The notes beneath the pieces are model-generated. The model was not told the DNA's origin, did not search any database, and worked only from the letters and a program-made list of their open reading frames with translations. Shown here in pieces: positions 1 to 6,909 of a stretch of 12,033 bases of DNA. The number at the start of each line of letters is the position of its first letter. The stretch's first letter is position 1. This DNA comes from Lachnoclostridium sp. UBA1434 (GTDB lineage: Bacteria; Bacillota; Clostridia; Lachnospirales; Lachnospiraceae): the NCBI GenBank assembly GCA_002329645.1, contig DCTS01000051.1, forward strand, positions 7,292-19,324. The letters are read 5' to 3'. The position numbers and the translations under genes were made by a program.

Positions 1-104
1 GGTTTTGGAATTTCACCAAATCAGTCATTGCCATGAAAAAATAATGCAATGAGTCGCGGACTATACCGCCGGTCGGGAATTTCACCCTGCCCCGAAGATT
101 TACC
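1..104 (-). ncRNA. FMN riboswitch (RFN element), 3' part cut by window edge
   Basis: Read on the minus strand, this stretch matches the conserved core of the FMN aptamer. It starts with ATCTTCGGGGCAGGGTGAAA, continues into the conserved TTCCCGACCGGCGGT and AGTCCGCGAC segments, then a variable hairpin (TCATTGC pairing with GCAATGA, plus-strand 25-31 and 46-52), then the second conserved arm TTTGGTGAAATTCCAAAACC at the window edge. The last helix, the closing P1 strand and any terminator or anti-SD switch lie beyond position 1. This family binds flavin mononucleotide and shuts off riboflavin synthesis or uptake genes. The controlled gene must be off-window to the left, so whether it is a rib operon or ribU cannot be told. 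Confidence 0.93.
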
Positions 105-130
105 TTTTATTTAATTATATTGCAGCTATT

Positions 131-159
131 ATAATACAGTGCTTTTATTCCGTTGTCAA
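131..159 (-). promoter_or_regulatory. Promoter driving the FMN riboswitch transcript
   Basis: A perfect -35 TTGACA (plus-strand 154-159) is followed after 17 bases by TATTAT (131-136). A TATAAT three bases further on is an alternative -10 but would need a 20-base spacer. Transcription would start near 122-125, about 20 bases before the riboswitch aptamer. The site lies just after the antiporter stop codon, so the flavin gene is probably transcribed separately from the antiporter. Confidence 0.75.
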
Positions 160-178
160 TATACTGTTAAAAAAACCA

Positions 179-1336
179 TCAGATTATTTCTCCGGCCTTT
201 TTAAGCGCAAGCTTTGTTATAACCGGACCCGTAAGCTCATAAATAACAGTGGCGCTTAGTATTATTGTTCTGATTTTGCTGCCGTATTCGGGGACAACCT
301 CGGTTGCCAATCCGGCAAGGCCTATAGCAACTCCTGCCTGAGGTACAAGGGTATATCCAAGGTACTTCTTAACAGCTGCCCCGGCATGTGAAATCCACGC
401 CCCAAATGCAGTACCGACAATCTTGCCGACCATCCTGAATATAACATACATCAGTCCGATAATCCCTACGGAAGGTAAAATGCTTATATCCAGCCCGGCT
501 CCTGAGATAAAGAAGAACAGCATGAATACGGGGGGTGTGAAACGATCCACCTGTTCCATTACCTTATCACTTGCATTTGATAAGTTTACAAATACCGCGC
601 TCATTGACATACATGTCAGCAATGATGAAAAGCCTGCCATCTCGGATATGCCTATACATAGCAATATAAATGCAGAGGCTGCCGACAGCCTGTTGCCCCT
701 GCCTGTGAACCAGGATGCTGTAAATTTCAGCAAAACTCCAAGTAATGCTCCTACGAAAAGCGCTCCTATTATCTCGATAACCGGGTCCAGAAGTGTTGCT
801 GTCAGAGAAGTCGAGCCTTTGGAGCTTATCGCTTTGGCAACAGCTACCGATAAACCAAAGGCCATCAGAGCTACGGCATCGTCAATAGCAACTACGGGAA
901 GCAGTGTATTGGTTACAGGCCCCTTTGCCTTGTATTGACGAACGACCATCAATGTGGCGGCAGGAGCAGTTGCGGCTGCTATTGCACCGAGCACCAGGGA
1001 AAACGGAGCATCATTGCCTGCTAAAATCAATATAGCATCCACAGCAATGACTGCTCCGAATGCCTCAGTAAATGCTATTATTATGGGGGTCTTTCCTGTC
1101 ATTTTCAGATAGGACAGCTTAAACTCCGCCCCTATTGTAAAGGCTATAAAGCCCAAAGCAATGTTCGGTATTATAGATAATGCGTTAATGATATCACCGG
1201 GTATTATATTCAGGCAATAAGGCCCTGCCAGAAGCCCAAACACAAGATAACCTGTTACATTCGGAAGCTTAACAAGCTTCATAAGCTTTCCGGATAACAG
1301 GCTAAGAATTATAGCAATAGCAAGATACAAATACAT
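179..1336 (-). CDS. CPA-family cation:proton antiporter (Na+/H+ exchanger domain)
   Basis: Integral membrane protein of about 385 residues, expected to exchange H+ for Na+ or K+ across the cytoplasmic membrane. Nearly the whole length is hydrophobic, consistent with 12-13 helices of the Na_H_Exchanger fold. The N-terminal KLPNVTGYLVFGLLAGP (about 23-39) is typical of the family. ATAPAA (about 122-127) fits the unwound helix, Asp152-Asp153 in AIDDAVALMAFG fits the ion-binding pair of electrogenic NapA/CPA2-type members, and the C-terminal half has SGAGLD (278-283) and Lys305 in RMVGK. I chose the ATG at 1336, preceded by GGAAG at 8 bases; a TTG at 1351 with GGTGA 6 bases upstream would add five residues. 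It follows the PII-like gene by 17 bases and is almost surely cotranscribed. There is no C-terminal RCK/TrkA-N domain, so control may come from the PII-like partner. The transported ion cannot be read from the sequence. Confidence 0.9.
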   Translation of the reverse strand: MYLYLAIAIILSLLSGKLMKLVKLPNVTGYLVFGLLAGPYCLNIIPGDIINALSIIPNIALGFIAFTIGAEFKLSYLKMTGKTPIIIAFTEAFGAVIAVDAILILAGNDAPFSLVLGAIAAATAPAATLMVVRQYKAKGPVTNTLLPVVAIDDAVALMAFGLSVAVAKAISSKGSTSLTATLLDPVIEIIGALFVGALLGVLLKFTASWFTGRGNRLSAASAFILLCIGISEMAGFSSLLTCMSMSAVFVNLSNASDKVMEQVDRFTPPVFMLFFFISGAGLDISILPSVGIIGLMYVIFRMVGKIVGTAFGAWISHAGAAVKKYLGYTLVPQAGVAIGLAGLATEVVPEYGSKIRTIILSATVIYELTGPVITKLALKKAGEII

Positions 1337-1353
1337 ATTAAGTTCTTCCAATT

Positions 1354-1692
1354 CTATTCACCAAGCCCTTCTACGTAAGTAATCGGGATAGCGAACATAA
1401 TACCGGTATTAGGTTCATTTAAATCACCAATAACAGCCTTAATAGCCGAGCGTGTATTAATCACTTGCTCATCCTTAAGTACAAAAAGCATTACCTTACT
1501 TGGAACCTTCCCTTCATCTGCAAGCAGCGCTCTCAGCATGCCGAATAACGGAACATCATCCATATTAACCAGCTCACTTGCCATGCCTGCCCCTTCCAGT
1601 ATTGTTCCGCCGCATATACCTGCTTGTGCAAGCTCCTTAATCAGCTTCTCCATCAGGTCGGCTTTTTTTAAGATCAATACCAACAGTTGCAT
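1354..1692 (-). CDS. PII-like small protein paired with the antiporter
   Basis: A protein of 112 residues with the beta-alpha-beta layout of the PII signalling superfamily. It starts MQLLVLILKK (first strand), has a helix about 11-24, AGICGGTILEGAGM (24-37) where PII proteins have their glycine-rich second strand, and ends with GIMFAIPITYVEGL (97-110), resembling the PII C-terminal strand. The canonical GlnB T-loop with its uridylylated Tyr is not seen, so this is a divergent PII-like protein rather than GlnB/GlnK. The start is the ATG at 1692, preceded by AAGGGTGA; the open frame upstream of it contains the promoter and is not coding. It is the first gene of a two-gene unit with the antiporter. 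The family binds small ligands (often nucleotides) and controls membrane transporters; the ligand here is unknown. Confidence 0.75.
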   Translation of the reverse strand: MQLLVLILKKADLMEKLIKELAQAGICGGTILEGAGMASELVNMDDVPLFGMLRALLADEGKVPSKVMLFVLKDEQVINTRSAIKAVIGDLNEPNTGIMFAIPITYVEGLGE

Positions 1693-1726
1693 ATACTTCA
1701 CCCTTCTTTCTTTAGTTCGGCTACTT

Positions 1727-1755
1727 ATGTTATACCTGTAAAAAGCAAATGTCAA
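1727..1755 (-). promoter_or_regulatory. Promoter for the PII-like/antiporter unit
   Basis: A perfect TTGACA (plus-strand 1750-1755) is followed after 17 bases by TAACAT (1727-1732). An overlapping TATAAC would give a 15-base spacer. A start near 1720 gives a leader of about 28 bases ahead of the ATG at 1692. Confidence 0.6.
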
Positions 1756-1839
1756 GTACTTTAAAAGGAAGATTTCAGCAATATTTCTGCATAAAATTTC
1801 GCATAATAAGCTGTAAAATACCAGGTATTGATATCAGGA

Positions 1840-1890
1840 AAGGGCAGCCGCTCCCTCATGCAAAGTGCATTACGGGGATTGGCCGCCCTT
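1840..1890 (-). other. Structured element after tex (nested stem-loops; possible weak terminator or small RNA)
   Basis: On the minus strand AAGGGCGGCC pairs with GGCTGCCCTT, 10 pairs with one G-U. Inside it, TCCC can pair with GGGA, and ATGCA/TGCAT forms a terminal hairpin with loop CTT. The element sits about 40 bases after the tex stop codon, where a terminator would be expected. On the minus strand the stem is followed only by TTTCCTG, and on the plus strand by CACTTAAAA, so neither side has a real U-tract. It may be a weak terminator, an mRNA 3' stabiliser, a small RNA or a short dispersed repeat; I do not recognise it as a known RNA class. The rest of the 238-base gap (1693-1930) holds the next promoter and the short inverted repeat AATACCTGGTATT. 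Confidence 0.5.
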
Positions 1891-1930
1891 CACTTAAAAT
1901 GTGTCACTGTTTATACAACAGAATCTTTTA

Positions 1931-4291
1931 CTACAGTTTCATAGTAAGCTGAATTCTTTTCTTGTTAAGGTCCACACTTAAGACCTTGACATCGACTATA
2001 TCGCCGACGCTTACTATATCAAGAGGATGCCTGACGAACTTCTTGTCGGACATCTGGGATATATGCACCAGCCCGTCCTGATGGACGCCTATGTCAACAA
2101 AAGCCCCGAAATCAATTACATTGCGTACTGTCCCCTTCAGGATCATACCTTCCCTTAAATCCTTCATCTCCAGTACGTCCGTCCTAAGTATTGGTTTTGG
2201 CATCTCATCCCTGGGATCCCTGCCGGGCTTCTCAAGCTCCTTTATTATATCTATAAGTGTAAGATCACCTATGCCAAGCTCTTCCGACAGCTTCTTCCTG
2301 TCCTTTATTTTTTTGCTGATAACCGATAATGTCATATCGTCACCGGCATCCGCTGCAGCTTGTTCACGCTTTATATCCTTATCAATTCTTTCTTCAATGA
2401 TTGTACTTCCTACAGCTGCTGCCAATGCCTTTCCGAAAGCCGTCTCCTGGGACTTAACCGTCAGTCCGGCTCTCTTTCTTTTATCAGGCTCCCTCTTAGG
2501 CTGAGGCTTATCGGTACTTAATCTGCTTCTGGAAGATGCCTTTGCCTGAATTTCCCTGACATCATCCAATGTCATGCCTAACCTGAACAGGAGGGCTTTA
2601 GTTGCTTCATAGGATTCAGGATGAACTCCTGTGGCATCCAAAGGATTATCTCCGCCGGGAATTCTTAAGAAGCCTGCACATTGTTCAAAGGCCTTCGGTC
2701 CCAGTTTGGCCACCTTTAGAAGCTCGTCCCGGCTTCTGAACCGGCCGTTAGCTTCCCGGTATGCCACAATATTCTTGGCAACAGGCTTGCTTATCCCTGA
2801 TACATATTCCAGCAGGGATACGGAAGCGGTATTCAGATCCACTCCCACCTTGTTGACGCAATCCTCAACGACACCGTTTAGCGCCTCTCCCAGCTTGGTT
2901 TGATTCATATCGTGCTGATACTGGCCTACACCAATCGATTTGGGATCAATCTTAACCAGCTCTGCAAGAGGATCCTGAAGCCTTCTTGCTATGGAAACAG
3001 CGCTTCTTTGTCCCACATCATAATTCGGGAACTCCTCAGTTGCCAGCTTGCTTGCGGAATAAACGGATGCTCCTGCTTCGTTGACTATGACATAATGCAG
3101 AGGCCTCATTATCTCCTTAAGCAGGTCCACAATCACCTGCTCGGATTCCCTTGATGCTGTTCCGTTTCCTAAGGATAGCAATGTAATATTATACTTATCT
3201 ATCAATCTCTTTAATGTCCGCTTTGCTTCCTCCACCTTGTTCTGAGGAGGTGTCGGATATATAACCACCGTATCCAGCACTTTTCCGGTACTGTCTACGA
3301 CTGCAAGCTTGCAGCCGGTACGGAAGGCCGGATCCCAGCCCAATACAACCTGTCCGGCAATAGGAGGCTGCATAAGAAGCTGGTAAAGGTTTTTCCTGAA
3401 AACCTTGATAGCGCCGTCTTCAGCCTTCTCAGTCAGATTATTCCTGATTTCCCTTTCAATAGCCGGTTCAATCAAGCGCTTGTAGCTGTCTTTCACAGCC
3501 GCTCTCAGATATTCATTGGTATACTCATTGTCATTTATTATGACCTTCTTCTCCAGGTAGCGTAATATCTGTTCCTCCGGTGCGGATATTTTTACCGTCA
3601 GAAATTTCTCGTTTTCACCCCTGTTGACGGCAAGCACCCTGTGTCCGGCCAGCTTATCCAGCTTTTCTTCAAAGTTGTAATACATCTCATAAACGGATTC
3701 GGCATTCTCATCCCTGGCAGTCGATATAAGGCTTCCTTCCTTCATTGTGACATCCCTTATATAGCTTCTGTAATCTGCTTCATCCGATATGTCCTCGGCT
3801 ATTATATCCAATGCTCCCGCTATTGCTTCAGAAGTATCGGCAACGCCCTTCTCCTCCGATACAAAATCGGCAGCGTAGATCTCTACCGGTTTATCGATAT
3901 TTTGTTCAAGAATAATACGAGCCAGTCCCTCAAGGCCCTTTTCCTTAGCAACGGTAGCTCTTGTTCGCCTCTTAGGCCTGTAAGGCCTGTATAAATCCTC
4001 TACGGCAACAAGAGTCTGGGCTTCCAGAATCCGGCTCTTAAGCTCTTCGGTCATCTTTCCCTGCTCTTCGATACTGTTAATGACCTGGGCCTTCTTTTCT
4101 TCAAGATTTCTTAAATATACAAGTCTTTCATGCAAATTTCTAAGCTGCTCGTCATCCAGGGAACCGGTTGCCTCCTTGCGGTATCTGGCTATGAAAGGTA
4201 TGGTATTGCCCTCATCTATCAGCCTTACAGCCGCCTCAACCTGTTCCAGCCTGACATTCAGTTCATCCCTGATTTGCTTTAATATATCCAT
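1931..4291 (-). CDS. tex: Tex-family RNA-binding protein with S1 domain and extra basic linker
   Basis: Cytoplasmic nucleic-acid-binding protein of 786 residues, related to Bordetella Tex, which affects transcription. In order: N-terminal helical Tex region (about 1-300, with GNTIPFIARYRKE near 29-41), YqgF/RNase H-like fold starting VLGWDPAFRTGCKLAVVD (about 316-333), helix-hairpin-helix region (about 481-545), and a C-terminal S1 domain (about 712-786) with GTVRNVIDFGAFVDIGVHQD. Between the HhH region and the conserved ELGIGDLTLIDIIKELEKPG lies an extra stretch (about 585-665), rich in Lys, Arg, Ser and Ala, that I do not expect in standard Tex. The start is the ATG at 4291 because AAGGAG sits 7 bases before it; the in-frame TTG at 4312 lies upstream of that site and has none of its own. 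It has its own promoter and is 95 bases after lysC. Confidence 0.95.
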   Translation of the reverse strand: MDILKQIRDELNVRLEQVEAAVRLIDEGNTIPFIARYRKEATGSLDDEQLRNLHERLVYLRNLEEKKAQVINSIEEQGKMTEELKSRILEAQTLVAVEDLYRPYRPKRRTRATVAKEKGLEGLARIILEQNIDKPVEIYAADFVSEEKGVADTSEAIAGALDIIAEDISDEADYRSYIRDVTMKEGSLISTARDENAESVYEMYYNFEEKLDKLAGHRVLAVNRGENEKFLTVKISAPEEQILRYLEKKVIINDNEYTNEYLRAAVKDSYKRLIEPAIEREIRNNLTEKAEDGAIKVFRKNLYQLLMQPPIAGQVVLGWDPAFRTGCKLAVVDSTGKVLDTVVIYPTPPQNKVEEAKRTLKRLIDKYNITLLSLGNGTASRESEQVIVDLLKEIMRPLHYVIVNEAGASVYSASKLATEEFPNYDVGQRSAVSIARRLQDPLAELVKIDPKSIGVGQYQHDMNQTKLGEALNGVVEDCVNKVGVDLNTASVSLLEYVSGISKPVAKNIVAYREANGRFRSRDELLKVAKLGPKAFEQCAGFLRIPGGDNPLDATGVHPESYEATKALLFRLGMTLDDVREIQAKASSRSRLSTDKPQPKREPDKRKRAGLTVKSQETAFGKALAAAVGSTIIEERIDKDIKREQAAADAGDDMTLSVISKKIKDRKKLSEELGIGDLTLIDIIKELEKPGRDPRDEMPKPILRTDVLEMKDLREGMILKGTVRNVIDFGAFVDIGVHQDGLVHISQMSDKKFVRHPLDIVSVGDIVDVKVLSVDLNKKRIQLTMKL

Positions 4292-4324
4292 CTGTCTGCT
4301 CCTTATCTTCAATTTGCAATCCTA

Positions 4325-4353
4325 ATCATACCAAATGAAAAAGATAAAATCAA
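4325..4353 (-). promoter_or_regulatory. tex promoter
   Basis: TTGATT (plus-strand 4348-4353) and TATGAT (4325-4330) are 17 bases apart, a good match to the housekeeping sigma consensus. The predicted start near 4318 gives a leader of about 27 bases to the tex ATG. No clear intrinsic terminator separates lysC from this promoter, so tex may also receive read-through from the amino acid operon. Confidence 0.65.
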
Positions 4354-4386
4354 CATTAGAAGAAGGAACAGCTTATTTTTAATATG

Positions 4387-5598
4387 CTATTGAGCCATAA
4401 GAAATTTATCATGTACGGCATTCACGGCTTTCTCCAAATGCGCCGCGTTTATAAGTACGGTAACCCTTATTTCGGAGGTTGAAATCATTTTGATATTGAC
4501 TCCCACGTCATATAAAGCTTCGAACATCTTGGCTGCAACACCTGCGTTGGACATCATGCCGGCGCCTACAATCGATACCTTGGCGACATCCCTTTCAACA
4601 TCAATCTTCTGACACTTTAAGCTGCCGCCCCGGTGCCTTTCCAGAGTGGCAACCGCTTCCTCAAGATCATCCTCTTTAACCGTAAAGCTTATGTCCTTTG
4701 TCCCGTCCCTGCCTACGGACTGCAGAATTATATCTACATTCACGTTATGGCGTGCCAGATGATTGAACAGCTTAAAGGCCACACCGGGCTGATCCTCCAG
4801 GCCTATTACAGCAATACGTGCAGTATTTGTATCTGATGCCACACCGCTTACCAGCATTTTTTCCATATTAACTACCTCCTTAACAATGGTTCCTTCTTCA
4901 TTATTCAAACTGGATCGTACGACTAATTGTACTCCGTATTTCTTTGCCATTTCCACAGATCTGTTATGCAAAACCCCTGCTCCCAAAGATGCCAGCTCAA
5001 GCATCTCGTCATAGGTTATTTCATTAAGCTTCCTGGCATTTTTTACAACCCTGGGATCGGCAGTATAAACGCCGTCAACGTCGGTGTATATTTCACAGGC
5101 ATCCGCATGAAGCGCCGCAGCCAGGGCAACTGCCGTCGTATCCGAGCCTCCCCTGCCCAGGGTGGTATAATCATCGTATTTATTCACTCCCTGGAATCCT
5201 GTAACAAGAACTACTCTCTTATTCTCCAGCTCATTTCTGACCCTGTCGGTATCAATCCTTTTCAGCCTTGCATTGCCATAGACAGATGTGGTATGCATTG
5301 CTACCTGAAACGCATTGAGCGATACGGCAGGAATGCCTAATGCATCAAGAGCCATTGCCATAAGGGCAACAGATATTTGCTCCCCGGTTGTCAGGAGCAT
5401 ATCAATCTCTCTTTTTGATGCATTTGGATTAATGTCCCTTGCCTGAGCCAGCAATATGTCTGTTTGCTTTCCCATGGCAGATAAAACTACCACAACCTCG
5501 TTGCCTTTTTTGTATTCCTCGGCACATCTTGCGGCGACATTGTATATCCTTTCCTTGTCTGCAACGGATGTACCGCCGAATTTCTTGACTATTAACAT
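4387..5598 (-). CDS. lysC: Aspartate kinase with C-terminal ACT domains
   Basis: ATP-dependent phosphorylation of aspartate to 4-phospho-aspartate, the first step towards lysine, threonine, methionine and diaminopimelate. The 403-residue chain is the usual size for a monofunctional aspartokinase. The kinase domain shows KFGGTSVAD (6-14), TTLGRGGSDTTAVALAAAL (145-163) and YTDVDGVYTADPR (171-183). Two ACT domains follow: one about 262-330, with GLEDQPGVAFKLFNHLARHN, and one about 340-403, with SIVGAGMMSNAGVAAKMFEA and MISTSEI. ACT domains in this family bind lysine and/or threonine for feedback inhibition; which ligand acts here cannot be read. The start ATG has GGGAGG five bases upstream. It follows the phosphomutase by 42 bases and is the last gene of the ACT-hom-apgM-lysC operon. 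It carries an internal start for a probable beta chain, annotated separately. Confidence 0.97.
   Translation of the reverse strand: MLIVKKFGGTSVADKERIYNVAARCAEEYKKGNEVVVVLSAMGKQTDILLAQARDINPNASKREIDMLLTTGEQISVALMAMALDALGIPAVSLNAFQVAMHTTSVYGNARLKRIDTDRVRNELENKRVVLVTGFQGVNKYDDYTTLGRGGSDTTAVALAAALHADACEIYTDVDGVYTADPRVVKNARKLNEITYDEMLELASLGAGVLHNRSVEMAKKYGVQLVVRSSLNNEEGTIVKEVVNMEKMLVSGVASDTNTARIAVIGLEDQPGVAFKLFNHLARHNVNVDIILQSVGRDGTKDISFTVKEDDLEEAVATLERHRGGSLKCQKIDVERDVAKVSIVGAGMMSNAGVAAKMFEALYDVGVNIKMISTSEIRVTVLINAAHLEKAVNAVHDKFLMAQ
4864..4881 (-). promoter_or_regulatory. Internal ribosome binding site in lysC for a predicted beta subunit (frame 4866 to 4387)
   Basis: Inside lysC a perfect AAGGAGG (plus-strand 4875-4881) stands 8 bases before an in-frame ATG (4864-4866), Met245 of the full chain. 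Translation from here would give a 159-residue protein made only of the two ACT domains. Bacillus subtilis aspartokinase II is known to make alpha and beta chains from exactly this kind of in-phase internal start, and the site falls at the equivalent junction between kinase and regulatory domains. Use of the site here is inferred from that precedent and from the strength of the site. Confidence 0.7.
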
Positions 5599-5640
5599 AG
5601 ATGCCTCCCAATAGTATAGAATAAAATATAATAATATAGA

Positions 5641-6843
5641 TCAGTATGCAAAAAGCCTGTCAATAAGCCTGTATCCCTCATGTATTATTATTCCGCTAAG
5701 CTTGCATTCTTCCTCATTATAATGCCATGGGTTATTCTGTCTCCTGACTGAATCAAAGAGCATATAGGGAACGGGATTGCTTGAATGGGTCCTTATGCGT
5801 ATGGGTGTCGGATGGTCCGGCATGATAAGCATCCTGTAATCATGTCCTGATTCTTTCATGCCTTGCATTACCACCCTTATTACCTTATCATCCAGATATT
5901 CTATTGATTTGATCTTGTTCCCAATATTGCCCTGATGCCCCATCTCATCCGGAGCCTCCACATGGATGTATGCAAAATCGCAGCCGTCCTGTGTTAATGC
6001 CTTCACCGCCGCTTTAGCCTTGCCTTCATAATTGGTATGCAGCGTTCCGTCCGCACCGGGAACCTTTATAACCTTCATTCCCGCTCCCACTGCTATACCC
6101 TTCAGGAGATCCACAGCGGATATCATTACGCCTTTTTTATGGTTCTTTTCCTCAAAGGAAGCAAGGGCAGGTCTGGTACCTGCACCCCAGAACCATATGG
6201 AATTAGCCTTATTGAGCCCTGCTGCTTTTCTGGCCTTATTAAGAGGATGCTCATTAAGGATATCATAGCTTCTAACCATCATATCTTTAAGCATCCCGTC
6301 CTTTGGAAGGTATTCACCTATTACTTTCCCCAGTATGTCATGGGGCTGGGCCAGCTCCACAACCTGTCCCTTATCCCAGATTGTAAGGTGTCTGTAGCTT
6401 GTTCCGGTAAAAAATTTGTATGTACTGCTTTCCAGTTCCCTTTTAATTGCCCCAAGGAGAACAGAAGCATCCTCAGTAGATATCTCACCCGAGCTGTGGT
6501 CCAGTATGAGCTTTTCTTCATAGGGCTTTTCATCATCCGAAAGGGTGACCAGATTGCATCTTAAGGCAATATCCGTAGGCTTCATGTCCACACCTATGCT
6601 CAGAGCTTCAAGAGGGGACCGGCCTGAGTAGTATTCTCTCGGATTATAGCCTAATACGGCCAGATTAGCCGTATCGCTCCCGGGCTTCATGCCTTCCGGA
6701 ATTGTATAAGCCATTCCCAGTTCTGATTGCCTGGCCAGCTCGTCCATCACAGGCGTGCGTGCAGCCATAAGCGGAGTCTTTCCGTCCAGCTCCTCCAGAG
6801 GTTCATCGGACATTCCGTCACCTAATACCACGATATATTTCAT
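5641..6843 (-). CDS. ApgM-type cofactor-independent phosphoglycerate mutase homologue; candidate homoserine kinase
   Basis: A 400-residue member of the alkaline phosphatase superfamily, archaeal-type phosphoglycerate mutase branch. The metal-site and catalytic elements are visible: GDG with Asp9, the nucleophile Ser56 in GSDTAN, Asp299 and His303 in DEMGHQG, Asp343-His344 in MPDHPTP, and His353 in RTHSSNPVPY. It lies between homoserine dehydrogenase (66 bases upstream) and aspartate kinase (42 bases downstream). A branch of this family is known from genome context as a proposed homoserine kinase (TIGR02535, from memory), replacing GHMP-type ThrB. I infer homoserine phosphorylation as the likely role; plain 2,3-phosphoglycerate mutase activity remains possible. 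The start is the ATG at 6843 with AAAGGAA seven bases upstream; the open frame runs 11 codons further up without a comparable site. Confidence 0.9.
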   Translation of the reverse strand: MKYIVVLGDGMSDEPLEELDGKTPLMAARTPVMDELARQSELGMAYTIPEGMKPGSDTANLAVLGYNPREYYSGRSPLEALSIGVDMKPTDIALRCNLVTLSDDEKPYEEKLILDHSSGEISTEDASVLLGAIKRELESSTYKFFTGTSYRHLTIWDKGQVVELAQPHDILGKVIGEYLPKDGMLKDMMVRSYDILNEHPLNKARKAAGLNKANSIWFWGAGTRPALASFEEKNHKKGVMISAVDLLKGIAVGAGMKVIKVPGADGTLHTNYEGKAKAAVKALTQDGCDFAYIHVEAPDEMGHQGNIGNKIKSIEYLDDKVIRVVMQGMKESGHDYRMLIMPDHPTPIRIRTHSSNPVPYMLFDSVRRQNNPWHYNEEECKLSGIIIHEGYRLIDRLFAY

Positions 6844-6909
6844 ATTCAGGTTCCTTTCATAAGTATTGATTAGCAATTAAGCGTATTGTGCAGCTAAGCA
6901 GCAATTTCT

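Noticed and set aside
160..185. Intrinsic terminator at the end of the antiporter gene (run of seven T on the minus strand after the stop)
   Set aside because: I could not find a stem of more than three pairs in front of the T-run, so it is not called.
423..938. Long open frame on the plus strand opposite the antiporter gene
   Set aside because: It is antisense to a clearly conserved membrane protein, has no convincing ribosome binding site and its product shows no recognisable family features. Other plus-strand frames (for example 2091-2504, 3641-3994, 6037-6564, 7367-7897) were rejected for the same reason.
4292..4386. Terminator between lysC and tex
   Set aside because: The gap is AT-rich with a T-rich stretch, but no stem precedes it; only the tex promoter is supported.
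6844..6909. Small hairpin between hom and the phosphomutase gene (TGCTGCTTAGCTGCA)
   Set aside because: Only five pairs with an internal T-T mismatch and no U-run; likely chance.
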